Assembly: GCF_009847015.1 (NCBI RefSeq)
Contig: NZ_WVEM01000007.1
Coordinates: 31,341-95,340, forward strand
Reading direction: 5' to 3'
From: Sunxiuqinia indica
GTDB lineage: Bacteria > Bacteroidota > Bacteroidia > Bacteroidales > Prolixibacteraceae
DNA length: 64,000 nt
The position numbers and the translations under genes were made by a program. The notes beneath the pieces were generated by a model. The model was not told where the DNA came from, searched no databases, and saw nothing but the letters and a program-made list of their open reading frames with translations. Below are positions 41,394-50,716 of this stretch, piece by piece. Within the stretch, counting starts at the first letter, position 1. Each line of letters opens with the position of its first letter.

Positions 41394-41774
41394 ATGAAGG
41401 ATTATAAAAAATATTTTAGCCTGGATGCCAGTCCGGCGGATGTGTACAATGCGTTGACTAATAAAACGATGCTTGAGATATGGACCGGTGAAGCTGCCGT
41501 GATGGAGGAAAAACCGGATACTGAGTTTTCGCTTTGGGAGGGAAGTATAAGCGGTAAAAACCTGGAGTTTGAAAAGAATCACAAGCTTGTTCAGGAATGG
41601 TATTTTGGCGACCAGGATGCTGCATCGATTGTGACCATCAAACTGCATAAAGATGGGGACGGTACGAGCATGGAAGTTCGACAAAGTAACATCCCCGACG
41701 AAGCTTATGATAATATTGTTGAGGGCTGGGAGGAAGATTATTTTGAATCTCTAAATCAGCTGTTTGAACAGTAA
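41394..41774 (+). CDS. START/AHSA1-like domain protein
   Basis: A 126-residue SRPBCC-fold protein: YKKYFSLDASPADVYNALTN at the N-terminus and the C-terminal amphipathic helix EGWEEDYFESLNQLF fit the family, whose members bind hydrophobic ligands or act as Hsp90 co-chaperone-like proteins. The role is unknown. It starts three bases after the DUF3078 gene and is co-transcribed with it, then a strong terminator follows. Confidence 0.75.
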   Translation: MKDYKKYFSLDASPADVYNALTNKTMLEIWTGEAAVMEEKPDTEFSLWEGSISGKNLEFEKNHKLVQEWYFGDQDAASIVTIKLHKDGDGTSMEVRQSNIPDEAYDNIVEGWEEDYFESLNQLFEQ

Positions 41775-41791
41775 ACCATCCAAAAATATAG

Positions 41792-41837
41792 AAAGAAGAA
41801 CAGGATATCTCAAACATGAAATATCCTGTTCTTCTTT
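41792..41837. terminator. Strong bidirectional terminator, 17-bp stem
   Basis: AAAGAAGAACAGGATAT (41792-41808) and ATATCCTGTTCTTCTTT (41821-41837) are perfect reverse complements with a 12-base loop. It stands between two convergent genes and has an A-rich 5' arm and T-rich 3' arm, so it can stop transcripts from both sides. Confidence 0.9.
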
Positions 41838-41852
41838 ACAAAATATGTTCTT

Positions 41853-43379
41853 CTATTTTTTACCCGAATTGCTCACAAATGCAATGTGTTTGCTGTCGGG
41901 TGACCAGGAAGGTACATTAATGGTTCCCTGCCCCCCATACAGATAGGCAATTACTTGAGGTGCACCTCCGCTGGTGGGTATCAGGCGCAGCATCACTCTT
42001 TTGTACGAAGGGTGGGAGTTGGATTCAATATCGGCAGGGAAGGAGATAAAAGCGATCCATTTCCCATCGGGCGAAATGTGAGGAAACCAATCATTGTATT
42101 CATCAAAGGTGATTTGTTCATGATCGCTTCCATCAGGTTTCATACGCCAAAGTTGCATGGTGCCGGATTTACTTCCATTGTAATAAATATATTTTCCATC
42201 AGGCGAAAATTCACATCCGTCAACATGTTCGCCGGGCTGACTATTGGTTAGAGCAACTTCCTTTCCTCCGTCAATTGAGTTTTTGTAAATGTTGAATACA
42301 TTACTTCCACCACGTTGAGCAACGTAGAGTACTTCGTTATTATTAGGAGCCCACCCATGCCAGTATGACGGCGCTTCTTCGGTAACCAGTTGTGGTGTTC
42401 CGCCCTCCAAAGGCAAAACATATACCCTCGACCCACCACCGCCTTTTAGCCCTTGACTGTGATGGCTAATTGCAAGCATCTTCCCATCGAATGAAATTCC
42501 ATGATCGTTATTGAGATTATCGGCAAAGTCGGTGTTTAAATTTTCCAGGTTACCACCTTCAGTCGGAATTTTATAAAGTGAACCATCCATGTTGAACAAT
42601 AGCTTTTTGCCATCAGGCATCCAGTTTGGTGCTTCAAAACGATCATTCTTTTCGTAGATGATTTTACGTTTTCCATTGAAAATATTCATCGTTTCAAGTC
42701 TGCATCCAAGCCAACCTTCCTGTCCCGGGTCATAGTTATCTGATACAGGTTGATCAATTCGAACATTCCAGATTTTTGCTTTTTCGATTACATCCGGATT
42801 ATGAGAATTGATAAATAGGCCTGCAAACACTTTCTCCGGTAGGCTTTCCATAACCTGTGAGCCAATTAGTTTTAGTGGTTCCCCAACATGAGCGGCCCGA
42901 AAAATCATCTTTTTACCTTTGCGTTCGAGTTGTAATATTTGGTAATTTGGCTTTGGAGCAAAGAGTTCATCTTCAGGATCGCGCATAGATTCCCCTTTTA
43001 AAGGTCGCCACTGCATTACAGTTAACCCATCTCCATGAAGAACAGCAGAACAGTGTACCTCATTTTCTTCTTCGGAAGCTCTAACCATCCAGCCGACTTT
43101 TCGATGCGGATCAGTTCCTTCTCCAACAAAAGAAAAATTGGCTGTCAATATGAAATCACCTTTCAATTTATTGTATAAGTAATGAAACTCATCCCGTTCG
43201 AACCAGATATTGTAACCAGATCCGCTAATTAAGTATTCTTGGGTTTGACGATTGTAGCTTGCCGAACCACTGATTTCGGGGTTTCCAATGTCTTTGTTAG
43301 TACTAAATATGCCTGTCGGGACTTGTGCAGAAAGAGAGGAGAGGTTAAGGCACAGAAGAAAGAAAATTGAGTATTTCAT
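41853..43379 (-). CDS. Secreted TolB-like beta-propeller protein
   Basis: A 508-residue exported protein (signal peptide ending SLSAQ near residue 19). Residues 30-200 resemble a laminin-G/concanavalin-type (DUF1349-like) domain, and 235-505 is a WD40-like PD40 propeller with repeated WxPDGKKLLF, FSPDGKYIYY and ISPDGKWIAF blades. Such proteins bind proteins or glycans; no enzyme motif was seen. It ends 16 bases from the shared terminator. Confidence 0.75.
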   Translation of the reverse strand: MKYSIFFLLCLNLSSLSAQVPTGIFSTNKDIGNPEISGSASYNRQTQEYLISGSGYNIWFERDEFHYLYNKLKGDFILTANFSFVGEGTDPHRKVGWMVRASEEENEVHCSAVLHGDGLTVMQWRPLKGESMRDPEDELFAPKPNYQILQLERKGKKMIFRAAHVGEPLKLIGSQVMESLPEKVFAGLFINSHNPDVIEKAKIWNVRIDQPVSDNYDPGQEGWLGCRLETMNIFNGKRKIIYEKNDRFEAPNWMPDGKKLLFNMDGSLYKIPTEGGNLENLNTDFADNLNNDHGISFDGKMLAISHHSQGLKGGGGSRVYVLPLEGGTPQLVTEEAPSYWHGWAPNNNEVLYVAQRGGSNVFNIYKNSIDGGKEVALTNSQPGEHVDGCEFSPDGKYIYYNGSKSGTMQLWRMKPDGSDHEQITFDEYNDWFPHISPDGKWIAFISFPADIESNSHPSYKRVMLRLIPTSGGAPQVIAYLYGGQGTINVPSWSPDSKHIAFVSNSGKK

Positions 43380-43477
43380 AGTTAGTCATTTCGGTTAGAA
43401 TAGCTAAAGGTAAAAAAATCAGAAGAGGATGTTGAATGCTATAAAGCAAAAATGGATCTATTCATGGATACAAAAAA

Positions 43478-43503
43478 AACCTGTGAGCAGAAGCCCACAG
43501 GTT
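43478..43503 (-). terminator. Terminator of hppA
   Basis: AACCTGTG (43478-43485) and CACAGGTT (43496-43503) form an 8-bp stem with a ten-base loop. Read leftwards, it is followed by a run of eight T. It lies 27 bases after the hppA stop codon. Confidence 0.85.
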
Positions 43504-43529
43504 ATCAGATTTTTCAGCAATTTATTATT

Positions 43530-45824
43530 TTACATTAAGCTCAATGTAACGGTTAAACCGGCCATTACAACAGAAACCATGGTCATCAACTTAATCAAGA
43601 TATTAAGTGAAGGACCTGAAGTATCTTTAAACGGATCGCCGACAGTATCGCCAACAACACCCGCCTTGTGGGCTTCGCTACCTTTTCCACCGTAGTTTCC
43701 TTTTTCTATATATTTTTTTGCATTGTCCCAGGCACCTCCAGCGTTATTCATAAATACAGCCAATGTAAATCCTGAGGTTAAGCCACCGGCAAGTAAACCA
43801 ATAACTCCGGCAACACCCATTGATGCTCCAACAAGCACGGGAACGATGATGGCAACCAATGATGGCAACAACATTTCTTTTTGGGCTCCAATAGTTGAAA
43901 TTTCAACACACTTGGCATATTCAGGTGTGGCAGTACCCTCGAGAATTCCTTTTATTTCGCGGAACTGACGACGCACTTCGTCAACCATAGCACCTGCGGC
44001 ACGACCAACTGCTTTCATGGTCATCGCACTAAAAACAAATGCCATCATAGACCCCAGGAATAAACCTCCCAAAAACAAGGGGTTGAAAAGCGTGATGTCG
44101 TAGGCAGCTGAAAAATCCTTTACAGAAGCCATATTGAGCTGAACGACTTTAATACCTTCTTCAACTTTAGGTACGACGTCGGTATAAAAAGCAAAATCGC
44201 CGACACGCACAAAACCTTCTCCTGCATTAGCAATTTTGCCAAACCACAAGCGAATTTCTTCCATGTAAGCTGCAATCAAAGCCATAGCTGTCAGTGCGGC
44301 AGATCCGATGGCAAAACCTTTCCCGGTCGCGGCGGTTGTGTTTCCAAGCATGTCCAAGGCATCGGTGCGCTCACGAACCTCTTTGGGTAACTCTGCCATT
44401 TCAGCATTTCCTCCGGCATTATCAGCAATGGGACCAAAAGCGTCGGTTGCTAGCGTGATTCCAAGTGTTGAAAGCATTCCAACCGCGGCAAATCCAATTC
44501 CATAAACTCCCATGGCAAAGTGATCAAAACCTCCTGCGGACCAAAAAGAACCAATGATTCCGAGTACGATTGTTACAACAGGAACCCAGGTTGAGTACAT
44601 TCCGACAGCTATACCGTCGATAATTGTTGTTGCAGGTCCCTGTAGTGCTTGGCCTGCAATTCCTTGAGTAGGCTTGTATTCATCCGATGTGAAATATTCA
44701 GTTGCCTGACCAATAATTACGCCGGCAGCTAGTCCAATGATTACAGCACCAAAAACGCCCCAGGTAATCCATCCCATGTAAACCATTCCAATCATGGCAA
44801 TCAGTACCAATACTGACGAACCGCCGGTTCCGAGAAGAAGCGCATTCAATAGGTTTTTCTGGGTTGCAGATTCTTTTGTACGAACCATGAAAATACCAAC
44901 AATAGAGAAAATAATACCAATAGCGGCTACAAGCATGGGGGCAATTACGGCCATTTCGGTCGTCATTCCCGAGACTTTTAACGCAGCAATTGGCAAGGCA
45001 GCACCGAGAGCGGCGGTTGCTAAAATAGATCCGCAATAAGATTCGTAAAGGTCGGCACCCATACCGGCGACATCTCCTACGTTGTCACCTACGTTATCGG
45101 CAATAGTGGCGGGATTACGAGGGTCGTCTTCAGGAATCCCAGCTTCTACTTTTCCAACAAGGTCGGCACCTACATCGGCAGCTTTTGTATAAATTCCACC
45201 TCCAACACGAGCGAAAAGTGCTTGTGTTGATGCACCCATTCCGAAGGTAAGCATGGTGGTTGTAATTTCCACTAGCTTTTGTGCTTCACTGGTTCCGGCA
45301 TGTACGAAGTTCAATCCAATTAGATGAAACCCGTTAGCCATGTGTTCGGGAGTAAAGATTACACTGTTTAGGAACCAGTACCATAAGGCAATGTCTAATA
45401 GTCCAAATCCAACAACAATTAAGCCCATTACAGCACCACTTCGGAAAGCTACTTTCAACCCTTTGTTTAGCGATTGAGAAGCACCATGAGTTGTTCGTGC
45501 TGAGGCAAAGGTAGCCGTTTTCATTCCCAGAAAGCCACAAAGGCCAGAGAAGAAACCACCAGTTAAAAAGGCGATGGGTACAAACGGATTCTGTACACCA
45601 AGGTATGCCAAAAGCAATAAAATAAGTAAAAGAATAAGAAAAACGATGCCAACAACTTTATATTGGCGATACAAATAAGCCATTGCCCCTTCGCGAACAT
45701 ATTGAGCGATTTCAATCATTCGTGGTGTGCCTTCCGAATTCTTCATCATTGATTTGAAGAAAAACCAGGCAAAGACAAGAGCTAAGATCGAACATAAAGG
45801 AATTATCCAGAATATAGCATTCAT
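43530..45824 (-). CDS. hppA: Membrane-bound ion-pumping pyrophosphatase, K+-dependent type
   Basis: A 764-residue protein with about 16 membrane helices that hydrolyses PPi and pumps Na+ or H+. The catalytic segments DVGADLVGKVE and EDDPRNPATIADNVGDNVGD are intact. The motif GNTTAA (first Ala at residue 498) places Ala where K+-independent enzymes have Lys, so this is the K+-dependent class, which includes Na+ pumps and dual Na+/H+ pumps known from Bacteroides. The ion cannot be fixed from sequence alone. It stands alone with its own terminator. Confidence 0.93.
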   Translation of the reverse strand: MNAIFWIIPLCSILALVFAWFFFKSMMKNSEGTPRMIEIAQYVREGAMAYLYRQYKVVGIVFLILLLILLLLAYLGVQNPFVPIAFLTGGFFSGLCGFLGMKTATFASARTTHGASQSLNKGLKVAFRSGAVMGLIVVGFGLLDIALWYWFLNSVIFTPEHMANGFHLIGLNFVHAGTSEAQKLVEITTTMLTFGMGASTQALFARVGGGIYTKAADVGADLVGKVEAGIPEDDPRNPATIADNVGDNVGDVAGMGADLYESYCGSILATAALGAALPIAALKVSGMTTEMAVIAPMLVAAIGIIFSIVGIFMVRTKESATQKNLLNALLLGTGGSSVLVLIAMIGMVYMGWITWGVFGAVIIGLAAGVIIGQATEYFTSDEYKPTQGIAGQALQGPATTIIDGIAVGMYSTWVPVVTIVLGIIGSFWSAGGFDHFAMGVYGIGFAAVGMLSTLGITLATDAFGPIADNAGGNAEMAELPKEVRERTDALDMLGNTTAATGKGFAIGSAALTAMALIAAYMEEIRLWFGKIANAGEGFVRVGDFAFYTDVVPKVEEGIKVVQLNMASVKDFSAAYDITLFNPLFLGGLFLGSMMAFVFSAMTMKAVGRAAGAMVDEVRRQFREIKGILEGTATPEYAKCVEISTIGAQKEMLLPSLVAIIVPVLVGASMGVAGVIGLLAGGLTSGFTLAVFMNNAGGAWDNAKKYIEKGNYGGKGSEAHKAGVVGDTVGDPFKDTSGPSLNILIKLMTMVSVVMAGLTVTLSLM

Positions 45825-46096
45825 AAGAAAAATTAGTTTTTTGCAACGCTGTTGCGGTTAGAGATTTATTTTTTTGTGTTTTTACAAACAGCCCTCAAAA
45901 TAGTAAATATTGATCACTGAAAAGGACCCTGTCAACTGTTATATGGCAGACCGCTTGTAAAGTTTTTGAAGTAAGTAAAGATAACTAAAAATGGCTGAAT
46001 CGATTCTTATTAGCGTTCAGGGGTATCAATTTGTAACGATTCTAAAGTAATTTGTGTTTATTTAATACTTTGGGATGAAGGTGTTCGGTAGCGATC

Positions 46097-47443
46097 TTAT
46101 TTTTGAGGAGGCTTTTGAACGACCTCTTTTCCTCTCCACTTTCCTGTGAAGTAGTAAATAATAAGAATAATTGTTCCGGCAAGCCACCCTGCCGGTTCAG
46201 CCCACCAGATACCATTTACTCCAATGTGGTCGGACAAAAAATAAGCCATCGGAATGCGAAAAACATACAATGCAGTAAGTGTGGTAAGCATGGGGATAAA
46301 AGTGGCCCCCGCACCACGCAGAAACCCGGTAAATGTAAACATAACAGACAACAGCAGGTAAAATGAAGAAACGATGACCAGATAGTCTTCTCCGATTGCA
46401 ATTACAGCCGGATCGGGGGTGAATAGCTTAATCAGGTATTTTCCGAATACGATAATAATGACGGATATAAAGGCCGAATAAATCAAAGAAAATAGAAGGG
46501 TGATTTTAAGGCCTTTCGTTGCTCGATCTTCGCGGAACGCTCCAAGGTTTTGTCCGGTAAAGCTCGAAAGGGCTGAAGAAAAAGTTATCGCTGGCATTTT
46601 GGCAAAAGAGTCAATTCTGATTGCGGCAGAATAGGCTGCCACGGCATTGGTGCCAAAACCGTTCACAATAACCATAATGGCCATCATCCCGAAAGCGACA
46701 AATGACTGCTGAAAACCGGTTGGAAGTCCGATGCGTATGCAGCTTTTGAATATCTTTTTGTCGAACACGTATTTGCGAAACGATAGTTTAATAACAGCAT
46801 GTTTTTTATTTAAATACCAGGCAGCGGTAAAAAAAGCACTGGCCTGTGCTATCACTGTTGCAAATGCTGCTCCCTCAATTCCCCATTTAAAAACCAGGAT
46901 GAAGAGTAAATCTAAAACAATATTACTAAAGGTTGAAAAGATCATAAAATAGAGCGGCGTTTTTGCATCTCCCAAACCTCTTAAAATAGAGGTGATTCCA
47001 GCGAATCCGAAAAAGAAAAACATACCCGTTAAGTATATCTTAATGTAACTGACAGCTTCGGGCAAAATAGCAACAGGCAATTGCAATAACCTGAATATTT
47101 CTTCACTGAAATAAATACCAAGTGAAGTGACCACCAGCGAAGCAGCAAGGAAAAAGATAAAAATGGTATCGATTGTTTTGGATACATTCTCCATTTGTTT
47201 CGCTCCAAAATATTGCGAAACAACTGTTGAGGCTCCGGAGCCAACTCCAATAATCAGAGAGATGAGCGTGAAAATAATCGGAAACGATGCGCCAACAGCA
47301 CCCAGTGCCTCTTTCCCCAGGTAATTTCCTACAATAATACTGTCGACAATATTGTAAAGGTTCTGAAATAAATTACCAATAACTAAAGGGACAGAAAAAT
47401 TCAGGATAATTTTTGCTTCACTTCCAACCGTAAAATCTTTCAT
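46097..47443 (-). CDS. MATE-family efflux transporter
   Basis: A 448-residue inner-membrane protein with 12 predicted helices. It has the N-terminal MATE features SVPLVIGNLFQNLYNIVDSIIVG and the second-half counterpart GLPTGFQQSFVAFGMM. Members export drugs or metabolites with Na+ or H+ antiport; the substrate here is unknown. The gene is free-standing. A short basic tail ends in PPQK. Confidence 0.9.
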   Translation of the reverse strand: MKDFTVGSEAKIILNFSVPLVIGNLFQNLYNIVDSIIVGNYLGKEALGAVGASFPIIFTLISLIIGVGSGASTVVSQYFGAKQMENVSKTIDTIFIFFLAASLVVTSLGIYFSEEIFRLLQLPVAILPEAVSYIKIYLTGMFFFFGFAGITSILRGLGDAKTPLYFMIFSTFSNIVLDLLFILVFKWGIEGAAFATVIAQASAFFTAAWYLNKKHAVIKLSFRKYVFDKKIFKSCIRIGLPTGFQQSFVAFGMMAIMVIVNGFGTNAVAAYSAAIRIDSFAKMPAITFSSALSSFTGQNLGAFREDRATKGLKITLLFSLIYSAFISVIIIVFGKYLIKLFTPDPAVIAIGEDYLVIVSSFYLLLSVMFTFTGFLRGAGATFIPMLTTLTALYVFRIPMAYFLSDHIGVNGIWWAEPAGWLAGTIILIIYYFTGKWRGKEVVQKPPQK

Positions 47444-47721
47444 TCTCTTTTATAACAGAATGCAAAGCTGAGTATTTTAAACTTCTTTTCAAAATGAACA
47501 ATGCGCATACAACATTCGCTGATGAAATGGATTTTTTTAAACTCATTGGAGATGATTTCTAAAATTTAATGGAATAAACTTTCATGCTCAATAGAATAAT
47601 TTAATTTTGTATTGAAAGCAATTAACGATAGGAAACGAGCACGTAAAAGCTTTTACACACAGAAGAATAATTTTATGCGAGTTCCATGTGATACCAAAAA
47701 AAAGCAAACAATTATAATCGA

Positions 47722-48192
47722 ATGAAAAAACGGGTGTTATTTGTCTGTTTAGGAAATATTTGCCGGTCGCCCAGTGCCGAGGCGGTATTTAATTCTGTAA
47801 TTCAGACACAAGGATTGGAAGATCAAATTGAGTGTGATTCGGCCGGAACAACTGGATATCACGCCGGGGAGCCTGCAGACCGAAGAATGCAGGGACATGC
47901 CATTCAACGTGGTTATCGGTTGACATCCATCTCGCGCCCGGTAAATCCCGAAAGAGATTTCCATGATTTTGACTACATCATTGGAATGGATGATAACAAT
48001 GTTTGGGATTTAAAAAAAATGACATCGAAGCCTGAAGAGGTCAGGAAAATTTATAAGATGACAGATTTTTCATCGGGCAATCAGTATAAATTAGTTCCTG
48101 ATCCGTATTATGGGGGAGAAGAAGGATTCGAGTTGGTGCTAGATATTCTCGAAGATTCCTGTCGTGGACTACTTAAAAAAATGCAGGAGTAG
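47722..48192 (+). CDS. Low-molecular-weight protein-tyrosine phosphatase
   Basis: A 156-residue phosphatase with the active-site loop VCLGNICRSP (P-loop CxxxxxR-S near the N-terminus) and the general-acid segment DPYYGG near residue 130. It removes phosphate from tyrosine in proteins, often of capsule-assembly kinases, or from low-molecular-weight arsenate-like substrates. No kinase or capsule gene is adjacent. A TAATTTTG -7-like box lies in the region before it. Confidence 0.9.
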   Translation: MKKRVLFVCLGNICRSPSAEAVFNSVIQTQGLEDQIECDSAGTTGYHAGEPADRRMQGHAIQRGYRLTSISRPVNPERDFHDFDYIIGMDDNNVWDLKKMTSKPEEVRKIYKMTDFSSGNQYKLVPDPYYGGEEGFELVLDILEDSCRGLLKKMQE

Positions 48193-48328
48193 TATTCAGG
48201 CTTTGTGTTACCAATTGCCAGAGTATTTTTCTCCTGTTGTATTTTTGTTTGCCGACAGGCTATTTATAAATATCACAAGAAGTTAGCAGTTCGAAAAGCT
48301 AGAAACATTAAGATAAAAATTTCCAACC

Positions 48329-49081
48329 ATGAAGATTGATCAGGCCATATTTTACTCATCGATTGCAAAATATTACAATCAAATATTTCCATTAAACGAA
48401 AATCAAGTTCAATTTGTGAAAACAAGCCTTGGATCGCTTGATGGTAAAAATATCCTGGACATTGGTTGTTCCACTGGTCAGTTGGCTATGAAATTAGCCT
48501 CCGCAGGAGCCCAGATTACAGCAATTGATTTGAATGAGGAAATGATTAAAATAGCTGAGAAGGAGAATCATTTTCCTGGTTTGTCATTTCAGGTTGGCAA
48601 TATGCTGGAAACCGGAACTTTTTCTACTGAATCGAGCTTAGATGCTGTTTTGTGTTTTGGAAATACGCTGGTACATCTGGATTCGATCGATGAAATTGCT
48701 CAATTCTTTAAGGCTGTTGCCAAAGCATTGAAGCCGGGAGGAAGATTTATGATCCAGATTCTGAACTACGATTACATTCTTGATCATGAAGTGGAAGAAC
48801 TTCCATTGATAGATACACCAAAAATAAGTTTTATCCGGAAATATGATTTGCCGACAGAAGATGAAGAAAAGGTCATTTTTAACACAGAACTGGTGATTAA
48901 GAATAGTCGCGATTCCTTGTTTCATGCTTCACGATTACTCCCGATACGAAAAGATGATTTAAATGCTTTGCTGAAACACTACGGCTTTGAGCGCATGGTT
49001 TATTATGCAAATTTCCAAAAGAAGCCTTATGGTGGAAATCATTTACCATTGATTGTTACGGCAGAACGATCAGCTTCTTAA
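48329..49081 (+). CDS. Class I SAM-dependent methyltransferase
   Basis: A 250-residue Rossmann-fold methyltransferase. Motif I DIGCSTGQLAMKLASAG (about 43-60), acidic AIDLNEEMI and LKPGG are present. It is of the Methyltransf_25-like group, whose substrate cannot be predicted. Its stop overlaps the convergent PepSY gene stop by four bases, which leaves no room for a normal terminator. Confidence 0.85.
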   Translation: MKIDQAIFYSSIAKYYNQIFPLNENQVQFVKTSLGSLDGKNILDIGCSTGQLAMKLASAGAQITAIDLNEEMIKIAEKENHFPGLSFQVGNMLETGTFSTESSLDAVLCFGNTLVHLDSIDEIAQFFKAVAKALKPGGRFMIQILNYDYILDHEVEELPLIDTPKISFIRKYDLPTEDEEKVIFNTELVIKNSRDSLFHASRLLPIRKDDLNALLKHYGFERMVYYANFQKKPYGGNHLPLIVTAERSAS

Positions 49082-50607
49082 TTCGCTTTTTTCAACCGTT
49101 TTTTTCGATATGCTTTCCACCAAATCATAAAACCACTGACCAGAACCATAATAAGGCAGAGGCCTGATAGAGGAACATACAGAATGTAGAAGGGGCCAAA
49201 GAGATGCTCAAATATCCGTCCGGTATGCACTTCCAGTGCGGTATTCCAGAGAGAAATGGGCGATTTTTGGAGGACTTCATTGGGCATTTCCCAGTTTGGC
49301 ATATTTTCAAAGTTCTGCATGCCGAGGCTGTAATCGAATAGGTAGTGAGCATTTTTACTGAACTCAAAATATCCGGTAATGAGGTGGTCTGATATTGGTC
49401 GGCCGCTACTGGCTTGGGGTGGCTTTTGACTAAATGCATCAAGTACGAACTGGCTCTTTAGATCCCAAATGAATAGCCCGCTAAATGAACCAACCAAATA
49501 GCTGGTTGGGCTGAGTGGCTCCAGTACATTACACCCCATCACACTCACCGGAGGTTGGGCGCTTGCTTTTTTCAGTGTTTGGCTTAGTCCCTCATTGGCC
49601 AAATAAAAACCATCGGAGGTTGAAATGATATACGATTTTAGCGTTTCATTCCACGTTCCACGTCTAAGCTTGTCAAACCACGGATTTGGATCGTCTAAAT
49701 GAGTTCCCGGTATTAATCCAACTTTCGAGTTCGCGATTGGAATCAACAATGGAGGACGTAAAAACATACCCGCTGTCGTGTTCAGAATCAGAAAAACAAT
49801 GAAGGTGTAGCCCACCACGTTGTGCCAACGGAGGTTAAGTTTCCGGGTGGCGGTGAGTTTCGAATTGTCTTTTAGCTTCTTTCTTCGGCGCTTAGCAATT
49901 TTAGGAAAGAAAAAATGAAGCAAGCCGGTAACGGATAGTAAAATAGTTACCAAGCCAAGCAAGTCAACAAAAAGCTTCCCGGCTAGTCCAAATAGCTCGC
50001 CGCTGTGTAGTTCCCACAGGGTGTTGAATAAACCAGTTTTTCGCTCATAGTCAACAGGCCTGGGCAGCTGAATAACTTCAAATTGGTGGTTGCCGACCGA
50101 CTTCAGTAAATGATGACGACTCATCACCATCAGCGTGTCTTGCTTGATGAACAAATCTGTTAGCCGGGTTTCTTTTGTGGGTAATGGAATGTGTTGCCAC
50201 TTTTCGCTGCCTGTTTTTCTTTCGTAAAGTCCAAAGTGAGTAGCAGCAAATAAGGTATTCCGAAATTTTTCAACCTTATAGATTTTTCTTTTGTCGATTC
50301 CCTCAGGAAAACCGGTGTTAAAATCAGCTATTGTATTTCCGTTTTTCTTCCAAACGCCTATGTTTCCGTAGAATATAAAATTTGCTGAATCTACTGGCAA
50401 ACCGCCACGCACTGCCGCCAGATTCCAGTTTTTATATTGGTAGTCGGAAGGAAGCCAGTTTCGATTAATGTCGATCGAAGAAACCACGGACCGGTGGTTC
50501 ATCACAATGCCGGATAAGGCGAAAAGAATTGCCAGAAATGCAATGATTACTCCGGGCCATTTGTGCAGCTTTCGGAACAGTTTTAAGAGTTTGTTTTTTC
50601 GCTTCAT
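49078..50607 (-). CDS. PepSY-domain transmembrane protein
   Basis: A 509-residue inner-membrane protein with a basic N-terminus, four predicted helices (first about 18-36, last near the C-terminus) and long periplasmic loops. The HKWPGVIIAFLAILFALSG start and the RKLNLRWHNVVGYTF segment fit the PepSY-associated TM family, some of which are ferric reductase-like or siderophore-uptake proteins. It has its own promoter with a palindromic regulator site shared with nrfH, so it is likely linked to nitrite or haem metabolism. Confidence 0.8.
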   Translation of the reverse strand: MKRKNKLLKLFRKLHKWPGVIIAFLAILFALSGIVMNHRSVVSSIDINRNWLPSDYQYKNWNLAAVRGGLPVDSANFIFYGNIGVWKKNGNTIADFNTGFPEGIDKRKIYKVEKFRNTLFAATHFGLYERKTGSEKWQHIPLPTKETRLTDLFIKQDTLMVMSRHHLLKSVGNHQFEVIQLPRPVDYERKTGLFNTLWELHSGELFGLAGKLFVDLLGLVTILLSVTGLLHFFFPKIAKRRRKKLKDNSKLTATRKLNLRWHNVVGYTFIVFLILNTTAGMFLRPPLLIPIANSKVGLIPGTHLDDPNPWFDKLRRGTWNETLKSYIISTSDGFYLANEGLSQTLKKASAQPPVSVMGCNVLEPLSPTSYLVGSFSGLFIWDLKSQFVLDAFSQKPPQASSGRPISDHLITGYFEFSKNAHYLFDYSLGMQNFENMPNWEMPNEVLQKSPISLWNTALEVHTGRIFEHLFGPFYILYVPLSGLCLIMVLVSGFMIWWKAYRKKRLKKAN

Positions 50608-50659
50608 GAATGACTTGTAGTTGACAATCTCATTTGAGACAATCTTGATTTCAGTAATA

Positions 50660-50704
50660 CAAAATTAAGCGAAGTCTGATCTTAACATGTATCTAATGTT
50701 ACAA
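50660..50704 (-). promoter_or_regulatory. Promoter and palindromic operator of the PepSY gene
   Basis: The -7 box TAATTTTG lies at 50660-50667 on the minus strand. Upstream of it, after 19 bases, is an 18-bp site (50687-50704) with arms ATGTATC and GTTACAA around TAAT. It matches the perfect nrfH site in all but two positions of one arm. The site centre lies about 42 bases before the predicted transcript start, the class II activator position. Confidence 0.6.
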
Positions 50705-50716
50705 ATCAACGAAATG

